A stretch of DNA of 64,000 nt from Microplitis mediator (GCF_029852145.1 NC_079976.1:3596001-3660000); one strand, 5' to 3'. Counted from the stretch's first letter, positions 33,138 through 45,268 are shown. Notes: generated by a model not told the origin, from the sequence alone. A program made the numbers and translations.

Positions 33138-33195
33138 ATCAAAAAGCGAAACAACGGAATCAGTTCAAGTGCACGAGGAAGCTGACTCTACTTGA
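33138..33195 (+). CDS. Ptp61F: Candidate alternative last exon of Ptp61F (soluble isoform)
   Basis: An acceptor TTTATTTCAG ends at 33137. Joined to exon 7 (phase 2, ending 28500) it reads TSKSETTESVQVHEEADST and stops at 33195, so it would replace the membrane tail with a short hydrophilic end. Drosophila Ptp61F and mammalian TCPTP both make membrane and nuclear forms by alternative 3' exons. Support here is only phase and acceptor quality. Joined instead to exon 6 (phase 1), the exon would read a longer, strongly basic tail. Confidence 0.35.
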
Positions 33196-33691
33196 TGACG
33201 AAAATAAAAGAAGAATAAATAATTTTTTACGTAAACTTAATAAACTTATAATCAAAAGCAATAAAAATACGTAACAAAATTTCCTCTCCTGGGAGCGAAG
33301 ACGCCGGTGTATATTTATTGAGTCAAAAATAAAACTAATTAACAAAAATAAAATATATCAGTCAATAAAATTAATTAATTCAAATCCTGCTTCTTCGCTA
33401 CGCTCGAGATAAAACAAAAACAAAAACAACAAAACAAAACAATTAACAAAATTAATTACATGAAATTATCTTGCCGATAGTCAATTGTGATAATTAAATC
33501 AAAGACGTATTCAAATAAATTTTATTATCATTTTATATTTATAATTTATTATATTTATATTTTACAAGGAATTTAATTGTCACTTTAAGTAACAGCGTAA
33601 ATTATATTTTGTTATTTATTTTTTTTTCGATTAATGAGATTCTTTGCACGCTGGAGTTACCGTAAAATCAGTGCGTCAATCGCGCTGGGTT

Positions 33692-35376
33692 ATGGTGAAA
33701 TTTTCATCAGCAATTTTTTTACTCTGGAGTCTGGCGCTCGTCTCTTTGATCGGTCTGATGGTCGACTCTAAGAGCCATCATGTTCATCATACCCCGAGAT
33801 CTCATCTCCATCCGCATTCTAACTCACGTCATCAACGTCATTACGATTTGCATCACCGGAAGTCCAGTCGAAATAAAAGATCTGAGTCAACTGTCAATCC
33901 TCTGACTGCTGACAATTTTATAAATAATAATAATAATAGTAATAATAAATCAATTGATATTAATACTGATAGTGATAAGAAAATGATGATAAATTCAGAT
34001 AAATCTCTGGTTGATCTCGAAAAATTATTTGGACCAATACCTCATCAGCTCTATGACCACATTCGCGTCAAGCGGAATAATTTGAAAAATAATTTCGGCG
34101 AATCGAGTCCGCTGGCGTCATCAGAATATTTAAAAAAATTGGCGGATTCATTCGCGGGTCCAGCGGCTGAAAATGATCAGGATAATTTCGACGAGTTGGA
34201 AACTAATGACAGGCAGCTGTCATTTAACTCTGATGACCTGCTGAGAAAAAAACGTCGTGCTGATTTAGATGACGACTTTGAGGAAACGAATTTTTTTCCT
34301 GATGATTCGCGGCTGGTTAATTTGATTCGGACGAAAAGATTTGGAGATCCTGATAAGAAAACTGGAAGATCAGCTAAAGGTAAAAGAAATGTGAGAAATA
34401 AAAAAAATATTAAGCAGGAACATGCTGGGAAAGGGAGAGACGGGTTCAGATTGAAGCGCAAGAGTAAAATTACCGGTAACAAGAGACTGAAGAAAGAAAA
34501 TTTGAATGATAAATTAAGTCGGGAGAAAAATAAAATAAAAGATAAGAGTAAATTAAAAAGGTGTACGAAGACTAGTATCAGTAAAAATGATAAAAATTTA
34601 AATAAGAAACATGATAAAGTAAAAAGTAAAGTACGCAGGAGACGTAATTCCGTAGGAGATTCAAAAGCTTTGGCGCCGCTCGAAGAAATACGAGATCTTG
34701 CAGCAAATCTAGTTTCAAAGGTTACTACACTTGACAAGTATTTAATAAATATGAGGAATTGTTGATGTATATATTTGTTATAAATTTAAAGGTCGACGAG
34801 CTCGAGGGATCGATAAAAATAAACCGAAGATCCGGGCGTAATTCTCATGGGTATCCGTCAGCAATCAGCAATTCGAAGCGCGTTCATCATCTTCTAGGAT
34901 CTCGACACTCAGGTACGATTTTTATAAAAAATAAATAAATAATTTAGTTTGTTTTTGTTGCTGCTGATTACTAATTTAAATTAAAAAACTAAATTACATA
35001 TTTGGAATTGAAGATAGCTAGTGATTTTAGTTATTCACCTGACAAGTTTATGATACGACCGATAATGAGAATGAAAAGACGAAAAAATAACAGATCGAGG
35101 ATCAGAAAAATAAAGAGGAAGAGGAAGAGGAAGAGAATGAATGATGATAATGATATTGATAATAAAATAGACACGTGTAAAAAACCCAGAGGAATGAAAA
35201 ATAAAAAATGGGCGCGTTGGACTGACTGGAGTAGTTGCTCAGTAACTTGTGGTAAGGGACGACAAATACGATGGCGTCATTGCAGACGTAATTGCAAAAA
35301 TGCTGAAACGGAAATGGAGGAAAAAACTTGTCAATTACCAGCCTGCGCACCTGCTAGATTATTCGGAATATTCTAA
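33692..35376 (+). CDS. Secreted basic proprotein with C-terminal thrombospondin type-1 domain
   Basis: Three exons, 33692-34720, 34792-34912 and 35018-35376, give 502 residues. The start ATG at 33692 opens a signal peptide (FLLWSLALVSLIGLMVDS). His-rich (about 30-58) and Asn/Asp-rich stretches follow, then long Lys/Arg-rich segments. Several furin-type sites are visible: RNKRSE, RVKRNN, KKRRAD, RTKRFG and RLKRKS. The last about 50 residues form a TSP1 repeat, WARWTDWSSCSVTCGKGRQI, with six cysteines ending CQLPAC; the W-x-x-W-x-x-W-like layers and the CSVTCG core are typical of glycosaminoglycan- or receptor-binding TSP1 domains. Exon joins were chosen by phase; the donor at 34721 is GTTACT. 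Closest named family uncertain (isthmin-like proteins also pair a basic prodomain with TSP1). Confidence 0.75.
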
Positions 35377-36572
35377 TTACTTATCACACAAATATATACT
35401 TATACTTATACTATTATTAGATACCATTATAATTTTATATAAATAAATTTACAAAAAAATTTAATTAAATTTATCTTTTACTAATCAATATTAAGATTTA
35501 TTTTCTTGCATTCATTGAGCTATCAAATACATCATGTATTTATTATACACATTATTATTATTTATTATTTATTATAACAATAACGCAGAACGTATATTCA
35601 CAATAATCGGTGCGGTTTGTTTTAAAAAATTTATTTACTGTGAATATATGACAAAGTCTTTGTAATTGTTTAGTTTTTTGTTGCTTCACTAATTGATTTT
35701 ATTGTACAATCCTGTGGTAATTATCACTCAGTGTCACAAGGACAATTGAAAATTATAATTATTTAATTATTATTATTATACAATACAGGAATTTACAATT
35801 ATCATATTTTTTTATTCAAATCTTTCCTGTCGGATGGACATTTACACGTCACACATTCGCTTTATTACAACAAAATCGATTTTATTTTAAAAGTAACAAC
35901 AAATGAATGGAAAGTTTTATAAAAAGACATAAAAAAAAAATTATATTTTATTTAAATGGAATCAGTCGAGTATTTCACCGACCAGTGGATTAAAATTGCG
36001 GCAAAATGGATGAATTACAAAGCCTATAAAATTTTTAAAAATTATTTTTATTTTCAATGCTACCTAAAAAAAATCCCTAGAAATTTTTACTTAATTAACA
36101 ATTTAATTATTTATTGAAAAAATTTAATCGCTCGATTTCTAAATATTCAACTTTTTTTTTTTATTTATTAATAGGCAGTAAAAAATTTTCGCACTAAAAC
36201 GTCTGACGATTTGGATAAAAATATCACCAAATTCATGTTAAATTTGAGCTTTAAATACAAATGCTGATTATTATTATCATTAATATTAACATTAATAATT
36301 ATCATTATTTTAATATATATTTATATTCGTGATAAAACAAATAATATCTCCGTCAACGAATTTTTTTACACTATTTACTCAGTTATTAAATAAAATAGTG
36401 AGCACTAAAAACAATAATAACAAAATCTAGGCTGGTTGTTTGCTCTGTTAAATTTATTAAAAGATTTTGTTTATTAATTATAACGTAATACGTATTAATT
36501 AATTAATTAATCAATCAATCAATTGAAGATACATGGACATGAGTTTTGACGTGAAAAAATTTTTTTAAACCC
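35377..36572. other. Intergenic, convergent 3' ends
   Basis: AT-rich, with AATAAA signals for the TSP1 gene (near 35440) and probably the long PPP4R1 3' UTR on the other strand. No gene, RNA or clear repeat recognised. Confidence 0.5.
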
Positions 36573-39500
36573 CTAATTGCCATCCAACTGTCTTTTATGA
36601 CTGACACTAGGAAGATCTCTAATTTCTGGCCACTTGAATGCTTGATATTTACCGACACTACCGCCAGCAATTGCTCTGACATCACGATCGGGATCTTCCC
36701 GTGATAGCTGTACCTTATTATTTATCAATTCAACCTCTTCCTCACTAAGAATATTGCTTATGTTGACAACTTGCGTCGTCAGTGTTCTGATAACAGCTAA
36801 TCTGACATTAGGCACAACGTCTGATGATAAATCTAAAAGCCAGGGCAATAATTCACTTGAAAATTTTTCACCGCTTATGGCATCTTTGCTTATCAACGAG
36901 GCACAGAGTAATGCAAATGTTTGTCTGCATGTCCAGCGCGATGAGCTGGCAGTCAACATTGATCTCAATTCTTGGATTATTGCTGTGACCAGACTGTCAT
37001 CGCTTGACAAATATGAAATTATTTGAGTGACAAGTTCAAGTGCCATTTGTCTTACCGCGGCAACTTTGTCGACTAACAGTGGGAATGACAGTGGCGCGAT
37101 GTATTTAGCAACGTCATTGGTACTGTAGAGTGATACAGATTCAAGCAGACGACATGCAACTTCCTCACGAAATCGCCAATTACTTTCATTGTCTATTGAT
37201 AAAAATGCCTTGAGACGGGGTAAAAAATGACAGCGATCTGCTGGCTTTAATACTTTTAAAAATGTCGCTAAATGTTTCAATGCACTTATTCTTACTTCGT
37301 CTAAATCTTTTATAAATCCATCGTAGATAGGCAGCAAATCTTGGGCTGATAATTCCTCGCCTAGTATCATCGCTACCTCATGGATACTTGATGCCATTGT
37401 ACGACGTACTTTGTATTCACGTGCGTCTGATAAATATCCGTATGCTGTTTTCAACATTGGCCAGTTTTCTTTGCCGAGTGTCAAGACAACTGCGGGAAAA
37501 TAAAATGCACAGAAACGGGGAATTTCGGCGTTGTTCCACTTGGAATTCCACCATGCCTCTGGTTCAGCCATGGATACAAAAAAATTAATCAGTTCTTGTG
37601 GTACTATTGTCTGACTATTATCATTATCTGATGGATTGTTGACGGCATAATTATTACGTTGTTTTGAATCTGATGACTCAAAATTACTATAATCTAATGA
37701 TGTATTTGATATACTTATTGTTTCGCTCATCAATTTGTAATCGTCTGTTGAATTGTTTTGACTATTATTTAGTAAATCTTTATCTTCATCTTCGTATTGT
37801 CCGTTATCTTGTTCTCGCTCTTGTTCTTTATCTTGTTCGTTATCTTTATCATCTTCATAACAAGGATTTTTTTCAGTCTCATTATTTATTTCGTTCTTAA
37901 TTTCTTTGCTATCCTGAGGATCATTGCTATCAATTTCATTACTTGTTGGTTCAACGTCGGTGTTATTGCGGGGGGTATCGGAATTATCAAGAGAATTTCT
38001 ATCAGTATCAGTATCAGTTCCGGTTTCAGTTACAGCCTCGGTGTCTTCTGTCTCTGTCTTTATTTTGCCATCCGTAGATTCGTTGAGTGAATCATCTTGG
38101 TCTTTTAAATTTTCTCCGGCAGCTGATGAATCATTGGCATCATCAATTTCCATTAGATCATTGTCTAGTGGAGGTAAATCCGGTGGGGGTATGTAGTAGT
38201 AGAGAAATGAATTGAATTGATGATGATCTTCGTCAGCAGAATCTTCGTAATTTGATGTTTTGTTTAGTGAACCCAAGCTGTTCCACTGCTTCTTGGCTAA
38301 GTCAGCGCATTCCTTAGCCATTCTTTTTTGATACAGTTTGCTTCTACCTCCCATTTTCCTTCGGTATTTTTGTACGTTGTCTTCTTGGTTTTCCCTAGAC
38401 ATCGTGTTGTTCATCATTTCGTTGTCTTGCTCGTAATCTTCGTCTGATGCTGACTTACATGACATCGCCGACTCACCTGAATTGAAAGATATCCTGGTAA
38501 ATAAAAAAAAAAATTATTTTAGTTAATAATTAATTAATTAGTCCATCAATTAAATTAATTTTGGTTTTTATATAAAATCTGTAGATACAGACTTTAATTT
38601 TTTAAATAAATTTAAATTAATTAGAGGAATTAATTGAAGTAAAAAGAAATTTTTTTTAATTAATTAGAAAAAAAAAATGTACTTGAAGATTAGAACGTTT
38701 TTTACAATGAAAATAATTCATGAAATTTGTGTCTAAAGGCGAATTTTGGGGTAGTGGGGGTTGGCCTGTCATTTTCGGGTGACGTGCGAAACATTTCCGA
38801 AATCTAGATCCCGTAGATTTTTTACTTTTTCTTATTTTCGTTTCGCGAAAAACGTTCCGATCTTCAGGTACATAAAAAAAAATAATTGATTGGAATTTTC
38901 GGTTGAAAAATTAAAAAAAAATTAAATTTCACACTAAAAAAAAATAAAAAAAAAATCATGCTCATACATACATGTTATACCTGAGCTCAGTACCATGCTG
39001 GTCTGTAAGTATGAGTTCACCGTAATGATTATACGCAATTCCAGTGAATTTCCTAGCAAAAGTTGATATAAAAGGACCAAGCATTTGGTAAGCTGATAAT
39101 CTAACCCACTTGGACTCATCTTCTAGATGACTAGCTAATATCGTGGACAATGTTGTACGACGTAATTCAATCGGGACACAGCAGGCTACTGATACTATCA
39201 CTTCTGCGCATGATTTTCTCACTGTCCAAACTGGATCTTTGCATAAATTTATGTACGCCGGCAGCTGTAAAGTTAATTTAATATTTTTACTTATGCTTAT
39301 AATTATTGTTGAGGTAAAAAATAAAATAACAATACTTACCAATATGTCATACACTGTTTCTTTAGACATCGCCGTTGAAAATTCGCCGAAATGTATCGCA
39401 CATAATTTACGTATAAAGAAATTAATGTCTGAGCATAGTGACAGGTAACGTTGTAAAAAAAGTCTCTCTGCTGTTTCAGGATCGAGTATAGAAGCGACTT

Positions 39501-42500
39501 TGCTCATTCCCTGCGAAGTCAAAAAAATAATTACGAATTAATAATTTATCAAAGAAAGTATTTCAAATTTTTTTAATTGCATCAGATTGAAAGATAAATT
39601 AAATATATAAATATTGGGTGTGCGAATAGTTCGAACTTATGAATTATTCGAAAATTTTAATATTTTTTACAATAATTCAAATTTTTGTCAGAGGTACTAG
39701 AGCTCAGACACAAAAATTATTTTTCGTCCCTCAAAAAACTGAGCTCTCCATTAAATAAAAATTCAATATTTGAAAGCTGGTCATAATTTTCTTGATTTGA
39801 ATCAAAAATTTTTATGTACCTGAAGATCGGAACGTTTTTCACGCAAAGAAAATGAAAATAATTCATGAAATTTACGTCTAAAGGTGAATTTAAGGGTAGT
39901 TGGGGTGACCTGTCATTTTCGGGTGACATGCGAAACATTTCCGAAATCCAGATCCAGTAGATTTTCTACTTTTCATTTCTTTCTTCTTATTTTCGTTCCG
40001 CAAAAAACGTTCCGATCTTCAGGTACAAACTTTCGTATAATTTAAAAACTGAAGAGTTGTCCGAAAATTCAAATAATTCGATTCGATACGAACCCGATTC
40101 GCACACCCGTAGTAAATACAGAATTTAAACAAAAATAAAAACAGGGAGTGGTGATGGGATGGTGGTTCTTATCGTACCGTTTCGCTCATCAAAGCTGGCT
40201 GTGATATGAGTAAAAATGCACCACATCACAACCACTCTGATGGGCAAGACAGTCGATTAATCCTTTGCATGATGCTGATTGTAGTGACAAAAAATATCGC
40301 GATGAACGTGGGAAAAATATTTAATACGATGGTCAGTCACTGTCCAGCAAATTGAAAGACTTGGTCAAGTGAGGAAGGTCGTTTCCAAGGAAATCTAACT
40401 CGATCCATGTTTAAAGATCAACTGTTTCTTCAATTCTATACTCAAAGAGGTATTGCTGCTCTAGGTACAAAACATATCTATATATATTCTTCTTCTGGAT
40501 CAACTCTCTGCTGGCGGTAACTCACTGCCGCGGAGAAGGAGGCCAGTGCACCGGTTAGGGCCTTGAAGAACGCTTACAAACAACAAGGTCGTTCACCGGT
40601 GTAGCAATATTCCGTATTCGGAACTGATCGGGATTAATTTTTCTGTTATGGCGATATTATAAAAAAGGTAAATAAATAAACAACAAAGTTAAAATAGTAT
40701 TTTAATTTAAACTGATGATATTTCTTGTCTGTTAAGATTCATGACGTTGATTAACTTGGATTGTTTTGAATTTTGAATGCCGCGACGCTCATCAAAGCTG
40801 GCTGTGATATGACTCCATAATCGCATACAACAGCCACTCTGTGAGCGACGCAGTCATCAAGTAGTTTATAAAATCCTGTTCATTAAATATTCAAAATTTG
40901 AATGGTGAATTTTGGTGGTGATTTAAACACCGATCCAATTTGTCAAAAATGGCTGTGATATGAACGTAAGCAACACGTCACAACCAATTTGACGATTGGA
41001 TCGCGTTCCTTGGCTACTTAAATTTATAAATAAATAATCAATACCTGAAATATAATACAGAGTTAAATTTAAAACTAATTATGATTATTAATGATGAATT
41101 TTTTTAGCTAAAGGTTAATAGCGCAGTAGATCAATAGTAATTCTGTTGATACTGAAGATTGGTTTTACGAGCCGACCTCATCAAAGTGGCTGTGATATGA
41201 TTTAAAACATTTCACAACCAATTTGATGTACCGGACCGCAAAATGTTATCAACTGCTACCTCAAATTATTTACTTATTACAATTACTATCTTATATATTT
41301 AACTGGTTCATATATAAGGTTTGGATGACATCGGACACAATTTTGCTCATCAAAGCTGGCTGTGATAGTCGAACTCTATGACACACCAGCTTTGACGGCA
41401 AAAGCATGCCCACTTCTACCTACAATTTTTTAGTAAATAAATTATTTTTCTAATAATTAATTATATTTTTTTCAACTGCGCATGATGATCCAACAAACGC
41501 CACATGAAAGACAAGGTAGTGAGACGTAGAAGGTCGGATGATCATCTCACTACCCATGTCTTTCATACAGAATTCGCTTGTACTTTTTTTTTAAATTAAT
41601 TAATTAATAGAAATACATAATTATATTTAAATAAACTAATAGACTATTTAATTAATGGCAATGAAAGTAATAATAATTAAAACTTACATCAATTGCAAAA
41701 TTAATGTACTCCAGTTTTGCTGGCTGTGTTCCCATCGTTAAAAGTGTTGGTGCAACGACATTTTCAGCAGAGTTCTTGTCCAACAGGCCACGTTCTATTA
41801 GTGTTAAGAGCGCAGTATGAGTTGATTGTCGTACCTACATATTGTATTTTAAATTTAATTAATTTGTTTATTTTAAAAAAATTAAAAATACTAACGCGGG
41901 AAATATTTGAATTTTTAAATTACTGCAATTTTTTTTTTGTAATTGTAATTGCGGAGCTTGGGGTAATTAATTATTTATTAATATTGTGCAGAAAAATTTT
42001 AATTAATTTGAAAAAAAATAAAATTTAGTCAATTTATTTATTTTAAAAAAATTAAAAATACTAACGCGGGAAATATTTAAATTTTTAAATTACCGCAATT
42101 TTTTTTGTAATTGTAACTGCGGAAGCTTGGGGTAATTAATTATTTATTAATATTGTGCAGAAAAATTTAAATTAATTTTAAAAAATAAAATTTAATTAAT
42201 TTTTTGGAAAATGAAATGAAGTATCGAGGGGATGAAAATTAGGCGACGCGTTTTTTTTGCTTGGAGGGAGAATAATTAAAGAAAAATATTAAAACGAACC
42301 TGTTGGTCAGTATCTTGAAGAAAACCAACGATGATGTGGATAAGATGATTTGATAAAATACTTCCGTATTTTTCTGGCGCTTCTTGGCAAATCATAGCGA
42401 CGTGCGGCAGCTGCTCAACCAATTCCAATCTCACTGCTGATTCTATAAAAATTGGAAAAAAATTTTCTCTGTAAAATATTAATATAATACAATTCAAAGA

Positions 42501-45268
42501 ATTCGGTTTTTGAAAAAAATATATATTTTTGAAACAATAAAATATTATTTATGAGGGTTTGCGCTTGTAAAAGTAACCCAAGCGAGTGACTAATCGGCTA
42601 CGCAGGTAAATTTTTTTCTATTTTTAGAAAATACCTTTGCTCAAGTAACTTATCCAGGATGAATTGCATGTTGGCGTCCATTTTGCAGAAGTATTATTTT
42701 CAAAAAATATGTACGTTTATATATTAAATTAAATTAAATTAAATATTTTAATTATTCGTTGACTTCGCGCGTGTAAAAAAAAAATTAACTATTACAGAAA
42801 ATTAAAAAAAAAACGCGTTGACTTTCAATAGACGCCAAGTTGGCAGGAAATGAATTTTCTAACGGTATAAAATTTTTCCAAGCTGACGACTGTTCTCTTC
42901 AAGCGCGGGGGTGCAACTGAAGCCCAACTCAGCACCTTTTCCTCAGCATTTGGCTGCCTGGAAAAAGGGCCTTACCCCCTCCAGGGAAAACGGACCAATG
43001 GTTGAACCGAAACCGAGTGGACTGATCGGCTTGGGTAATTTTCGTGGAAATTCCACTTTTGCCCTCTCTATTTTATTTATCTCTCAAGCATCTCCAGCTT
43101 GACACGCCACACGTGCTATACGCCACACATCTTCCCGCTTTTTTTCAATCGTCTCTCCCTCAATTTCCTCTCCTTAATTTTATTTTCATCTGCTGGTTCA
43201 GGCTGCCGCTGCTGTCCTATATGACATCCAGGTTCATATGCGCGCGTGCTCAACAATTGTCGGAAGGAGGACGATGACGATAGAACGGCTGTCGGGATTC
43301 ATCCTGCAACTTACTCCTGCTTCTACGGCTGTTGCTCTTCCAATAGTTTTACTCAACTATTAACTATAAACTCAACTCTAAACTCTATTACTGTACTCTC
43401 TTTACTCTCTCTCTCTCTCTCTTGAAAGAGATTTTGTTGGCTTCTGTGCTCTTTACACTACAGGCTTATGAACATCAATCATCATGTCTTATCTTACATT
43501 TCCTTTTTTTTTTATTAGTACTCTACTAAAAATAAAAATATACATATGGTATATTTTCACTATATATATTTTTTTTAAATTATTTAAGTCACGAAAAAAA
43601 ATACCCGCCGACAATTAAATAAAAAATTAAAAGTTGCATCGAAAATAATAACCGTTAAAAATGTAAAAGTATTTTAAAAGTCTGTAGAAAAAATAGCGAT
43701 GCGTTTAAAAGTTCGCAGGGGATCCAAAAATATTCATCAGCATCAGTAGCGAGAGTAAGAAATTACAAGACATGAGGCATGAGGGTGATCCTTCTTCCGC
43801 CCTTGTATCTTCTTTTGGATTTGCTTTAGAAAAGATGAGTATGTAATGTAGCTGTAGTTGGGACAGAAGCTGGCACGTGTCACGGGGACCCAAGATGCGT
43901 TTTCTTACTCTCCCTATCCATGAAAGGAAGTTGTACTAAAAATACGACTATCGTTTTTTCTCTCCCTAATTTATTTTTTCTCCGGATGTAACGTAAGATT
44001 TATGCGTTTCATTTTATTGTTTAATGATCAATCATTTAAAATATAATCACCGCGGCCGATATCAATACTTATATATTCCTTTATGTATTTAATTATCAAT
44101 TGATTAATTGATGAAATGAGGGGCAAAAGTTACGTACAAATGGCGGCGGTAATTTAAATTTTAAAAGAAATGTTACGGAGTAAACCATGGGGGTCCATAT
44201 GCTTATTTTATTTATAAATATACACGACTCGTCTTATTTTGTCAGGATTTTTTTTTTTTACATTAACGCACTCGTACTACATTTCCGGTGACACGCGTGC
44301 CTTTATATGCAGCGATAGTGATCCGACATTACCATTTTTGGCTTTAAAATATTTTTATATATTTATTATTAGTATTTATGTGATAAATTAATTACCACTC
44401 AACAATTATTTTACTATTCATTTAAAAAATGCAACTCGTTAAATTTTTATTGCATCTTTATTAATTATTTGTGCGCAGTGCAATTAAAAAATATTTATTA
44501 TTCGTCTCAATTATTTTAATTAAAAAAAAATAAAAAATTCATATCGAATAAAAAAATTAGTGCAGTTTGTTATTAAAAAAAAAAAAATAGTGTAAGTGCA
44601 TAAAAATAAAACAAGGATTGACAAAATAATTAATTTCAATCCTTTTTTTAAGTGAAAATTAAAATTAAATTATTAATTATAATTAAAATCACCAAAATAC
44701 TGTTGTAATTATTCATATATTTTTAAAGCCAAAGTAAAAATAAAAATAAAAAAAAAATAGCTTGGGATTTTTGCTTCCTGTTTGAAAGCTACGAAAAGGA
44801 GCGGGATTATAAGCAAAGATCTAGAGGATGCAGAGATTCACGGCGGTAATATAATGAACAAAGTTTTTATCCTCTAATGTTCATTATTTTTTTTTTTTAC
44901 TTTTTATTTTTAACGCGTGCCGCGGCTGTATTTTATTTCCGTTAAAAAAAAAATACTGTATCATTTTATTTTATCGCTGTCATTTCTTAAACATTTTCTG
45001 TTTCGTATTATTATTTTTATTCAACTGTCACTGTTGATTTTTATTTTATTTTATTATTTTTATATATATAATTATATATAATTACGTGAAAATATTTAGG
45101 TTGCATTTTTTTTAGGGGAAAAATAATAATTCACGTTTTTAACGTAAAAACTCACCTGTGTCGTGGACTAATTTGTGGACGGGTTGCATTACTTCCGTGA
45201 CATTTAAATCCGTTCCATTGTCTATAGCGCCCCGGAATATTTCTACTAATATTCGTCCAACAAGTTGT
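36573..45268 (-). CDS. PPP4R1: Serine/threonine-protein phosphatase 4 regulatory subunit 1 (5' end not found)
   Basis: Exons on the minus strand: 45156-45268, 42300-42442, 41688-41834, 39340-39510, 38981-39264 and 36573-38493, all in phase, about 925 residues seen. PPP4R1 is a HEAT-repeat scaffold that binds the PP4 catalytic subunit and directs it to substrates (e.g. the IKK complex in mammals). RQLVGRILVEIF, VRLELVEQLPHVAMICQE, FGEFSTAMSKETVYDIL, WVRLSAYQMLGPFISTFA and the C-terminal VRRTMASSIHEVAMILGEEL / LDEVRISALKHLATFLK blocks match human PPP4R1 in order. A long acidic, Asp/Glu/Asn-rich linker (last exon) separates the two HEAT halves, as in human. The first exon(s) before RQLVGR are missing from the model. 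The third listed intron hosts the miR-71/2/13 cluster. Confidence 0.92.
38678..38872. mobile_element. MITE family C copy 1 in PPP4R1 intron
   Basis: TGTACTTGAAGATTAGAACG at the left and CGTTCCGATCTTCAGGTACA at the right. The interior contains CCTGTCATTTTCGGGTGACG, shared with the second copy at 39815. Confidence 0.7.
39815..40027. mobile_element. MITE family C copy 2 in PPP4R1 intron
   Basis: TGTACCTGAAGATCGGAACG at the left and CGTTCCGATCTTCAGGTACA at the right, about 90% like copy 1 by eye. It lies in the intron of the microRNA cluster, just downstream (in transcription sense) of the last hairpin. Confidence 0.7.
40180..40250 (-). ncRNA. mir-2: miR-2 family hairpin (third miR-2 copy)
   Basis: The minus strand carries TATCACAGCCAGCTTTGATG then AGC at 40184-40206, identical to insect miR-2a-3p on the 3' arm. 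The 5' arm (GCCCATCAGAGTGGTTGTGA) pairs with it. Last hairpin of the cluster in transcription order. Confidence 0.92.
40542..40606. other. GC-rich 65-base hairpin near the miR-2 cluster
   Basis: GCCAGTGCACCGGTTAGGGC..CTTG pairs with CAAGGTCGTTCACCGGTGTA on the other side of an 18-base loop. It lies between the second and third miR-2 hairpins in an otherwise AT-rich intron. No known microRNA recognised. Confidence 0.3.
40779..40854 (-). ncRNA. mir-2: miR-2 family hairpin (second miR-2 copy)
   Basis: The mature sequence, complement of 40787-40809, is the same 23 bases as the other miR-2 copies (TATCACAGCCAGCTTTGATG...). The opposite arm reads GCGTCGCTCACAGAGTGGCT and pairs across a loop around GATTATGGAG. 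Confidence 0.92.
40931..41003 (-). ncRNA. mir-13b: miR-13b-like hairpin
   Basis: The 3' arm, complement of about 40939-40960, reads TATCACAGCCATTTTTGACA. It has the miR-2/13 seed ATCACAG and the miR-13-type CCATTTT centre. The stem CGATCCAATCGTCAAATTGG pairs nearly fully. Confidence 0.9.
41165..41242 (-). ncRNA. mir-13a: miR-13a-like hairpin
   Basis: The 3' arm, complement of 41176-41197, reads TATCACAGCCACTTTGATGA, a miR-13a-type variant with the family seed. The 5' arm GGTACATCAAATTGGTTGTG pairs with it. Confidence 0.9.
41336..41408 (-). ncRNA. mir-2: miR-2 family hairpin (first miR-2 copy)
   Basis: The 3' arm, complement of 41345-41367, is identical to the other two miR-2 mature sequences. 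The 5' arm TTTTGCCGTCAAAGCTGGTG forms a long stem with it. First miR-2 hairpin after miR-71. Confidence 0.92.
41495..41575 (-). ncRNA. mir-71: miR-71 hairpin
   Basis: The 5' arm, complement of 41543-41565, reads TGAAAGACATGGGTAGTGAG then ATG, the invariant miR-71-5p. The 3' arm, complement of 41503-41524, is TCTCACTACCTTGTCTTTCA. miR-71 leads the miR-2/13 cluster in protostomes; Drosophila has lost it. Confidence 0.95.
41857..42190. repeat. Direct tandem duplication of about 165 bases in PPP4R1 intron
   Basis: The block TACTAACGCGGGAAATATTT ... GCTTGGGGTAATTAATTATT ... ATTGTGCAGAAAAATTT occurs at about 41857-42010 and again at 42028-42190 with few differences, so it is a recent duplication. 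Confidence 0.75.

Larger units (their letters stand above)
30146..33691. other. Ptp61F 3' region and intergenic DNA
   Basis: Very AT-rich. It contains probable 3' UTR with several AATAAA signals, a foldback element (31475-31795), family B copies (32119-32655) and a candidate alternative phosphatase exon (33138-33195). The stretch just before 33692 holds the promoter/5' UTR of the thrombospondin-domain gene. Confidence 0.5.

Noticed and set aside
33086..33274. 62-residue basic ORF after Ptp61F
   Set aside because: Its 5' part lies before a good TTTCAG acceptor and reads as intron; more likely a shadow of the candidate alternative exon in another frame.
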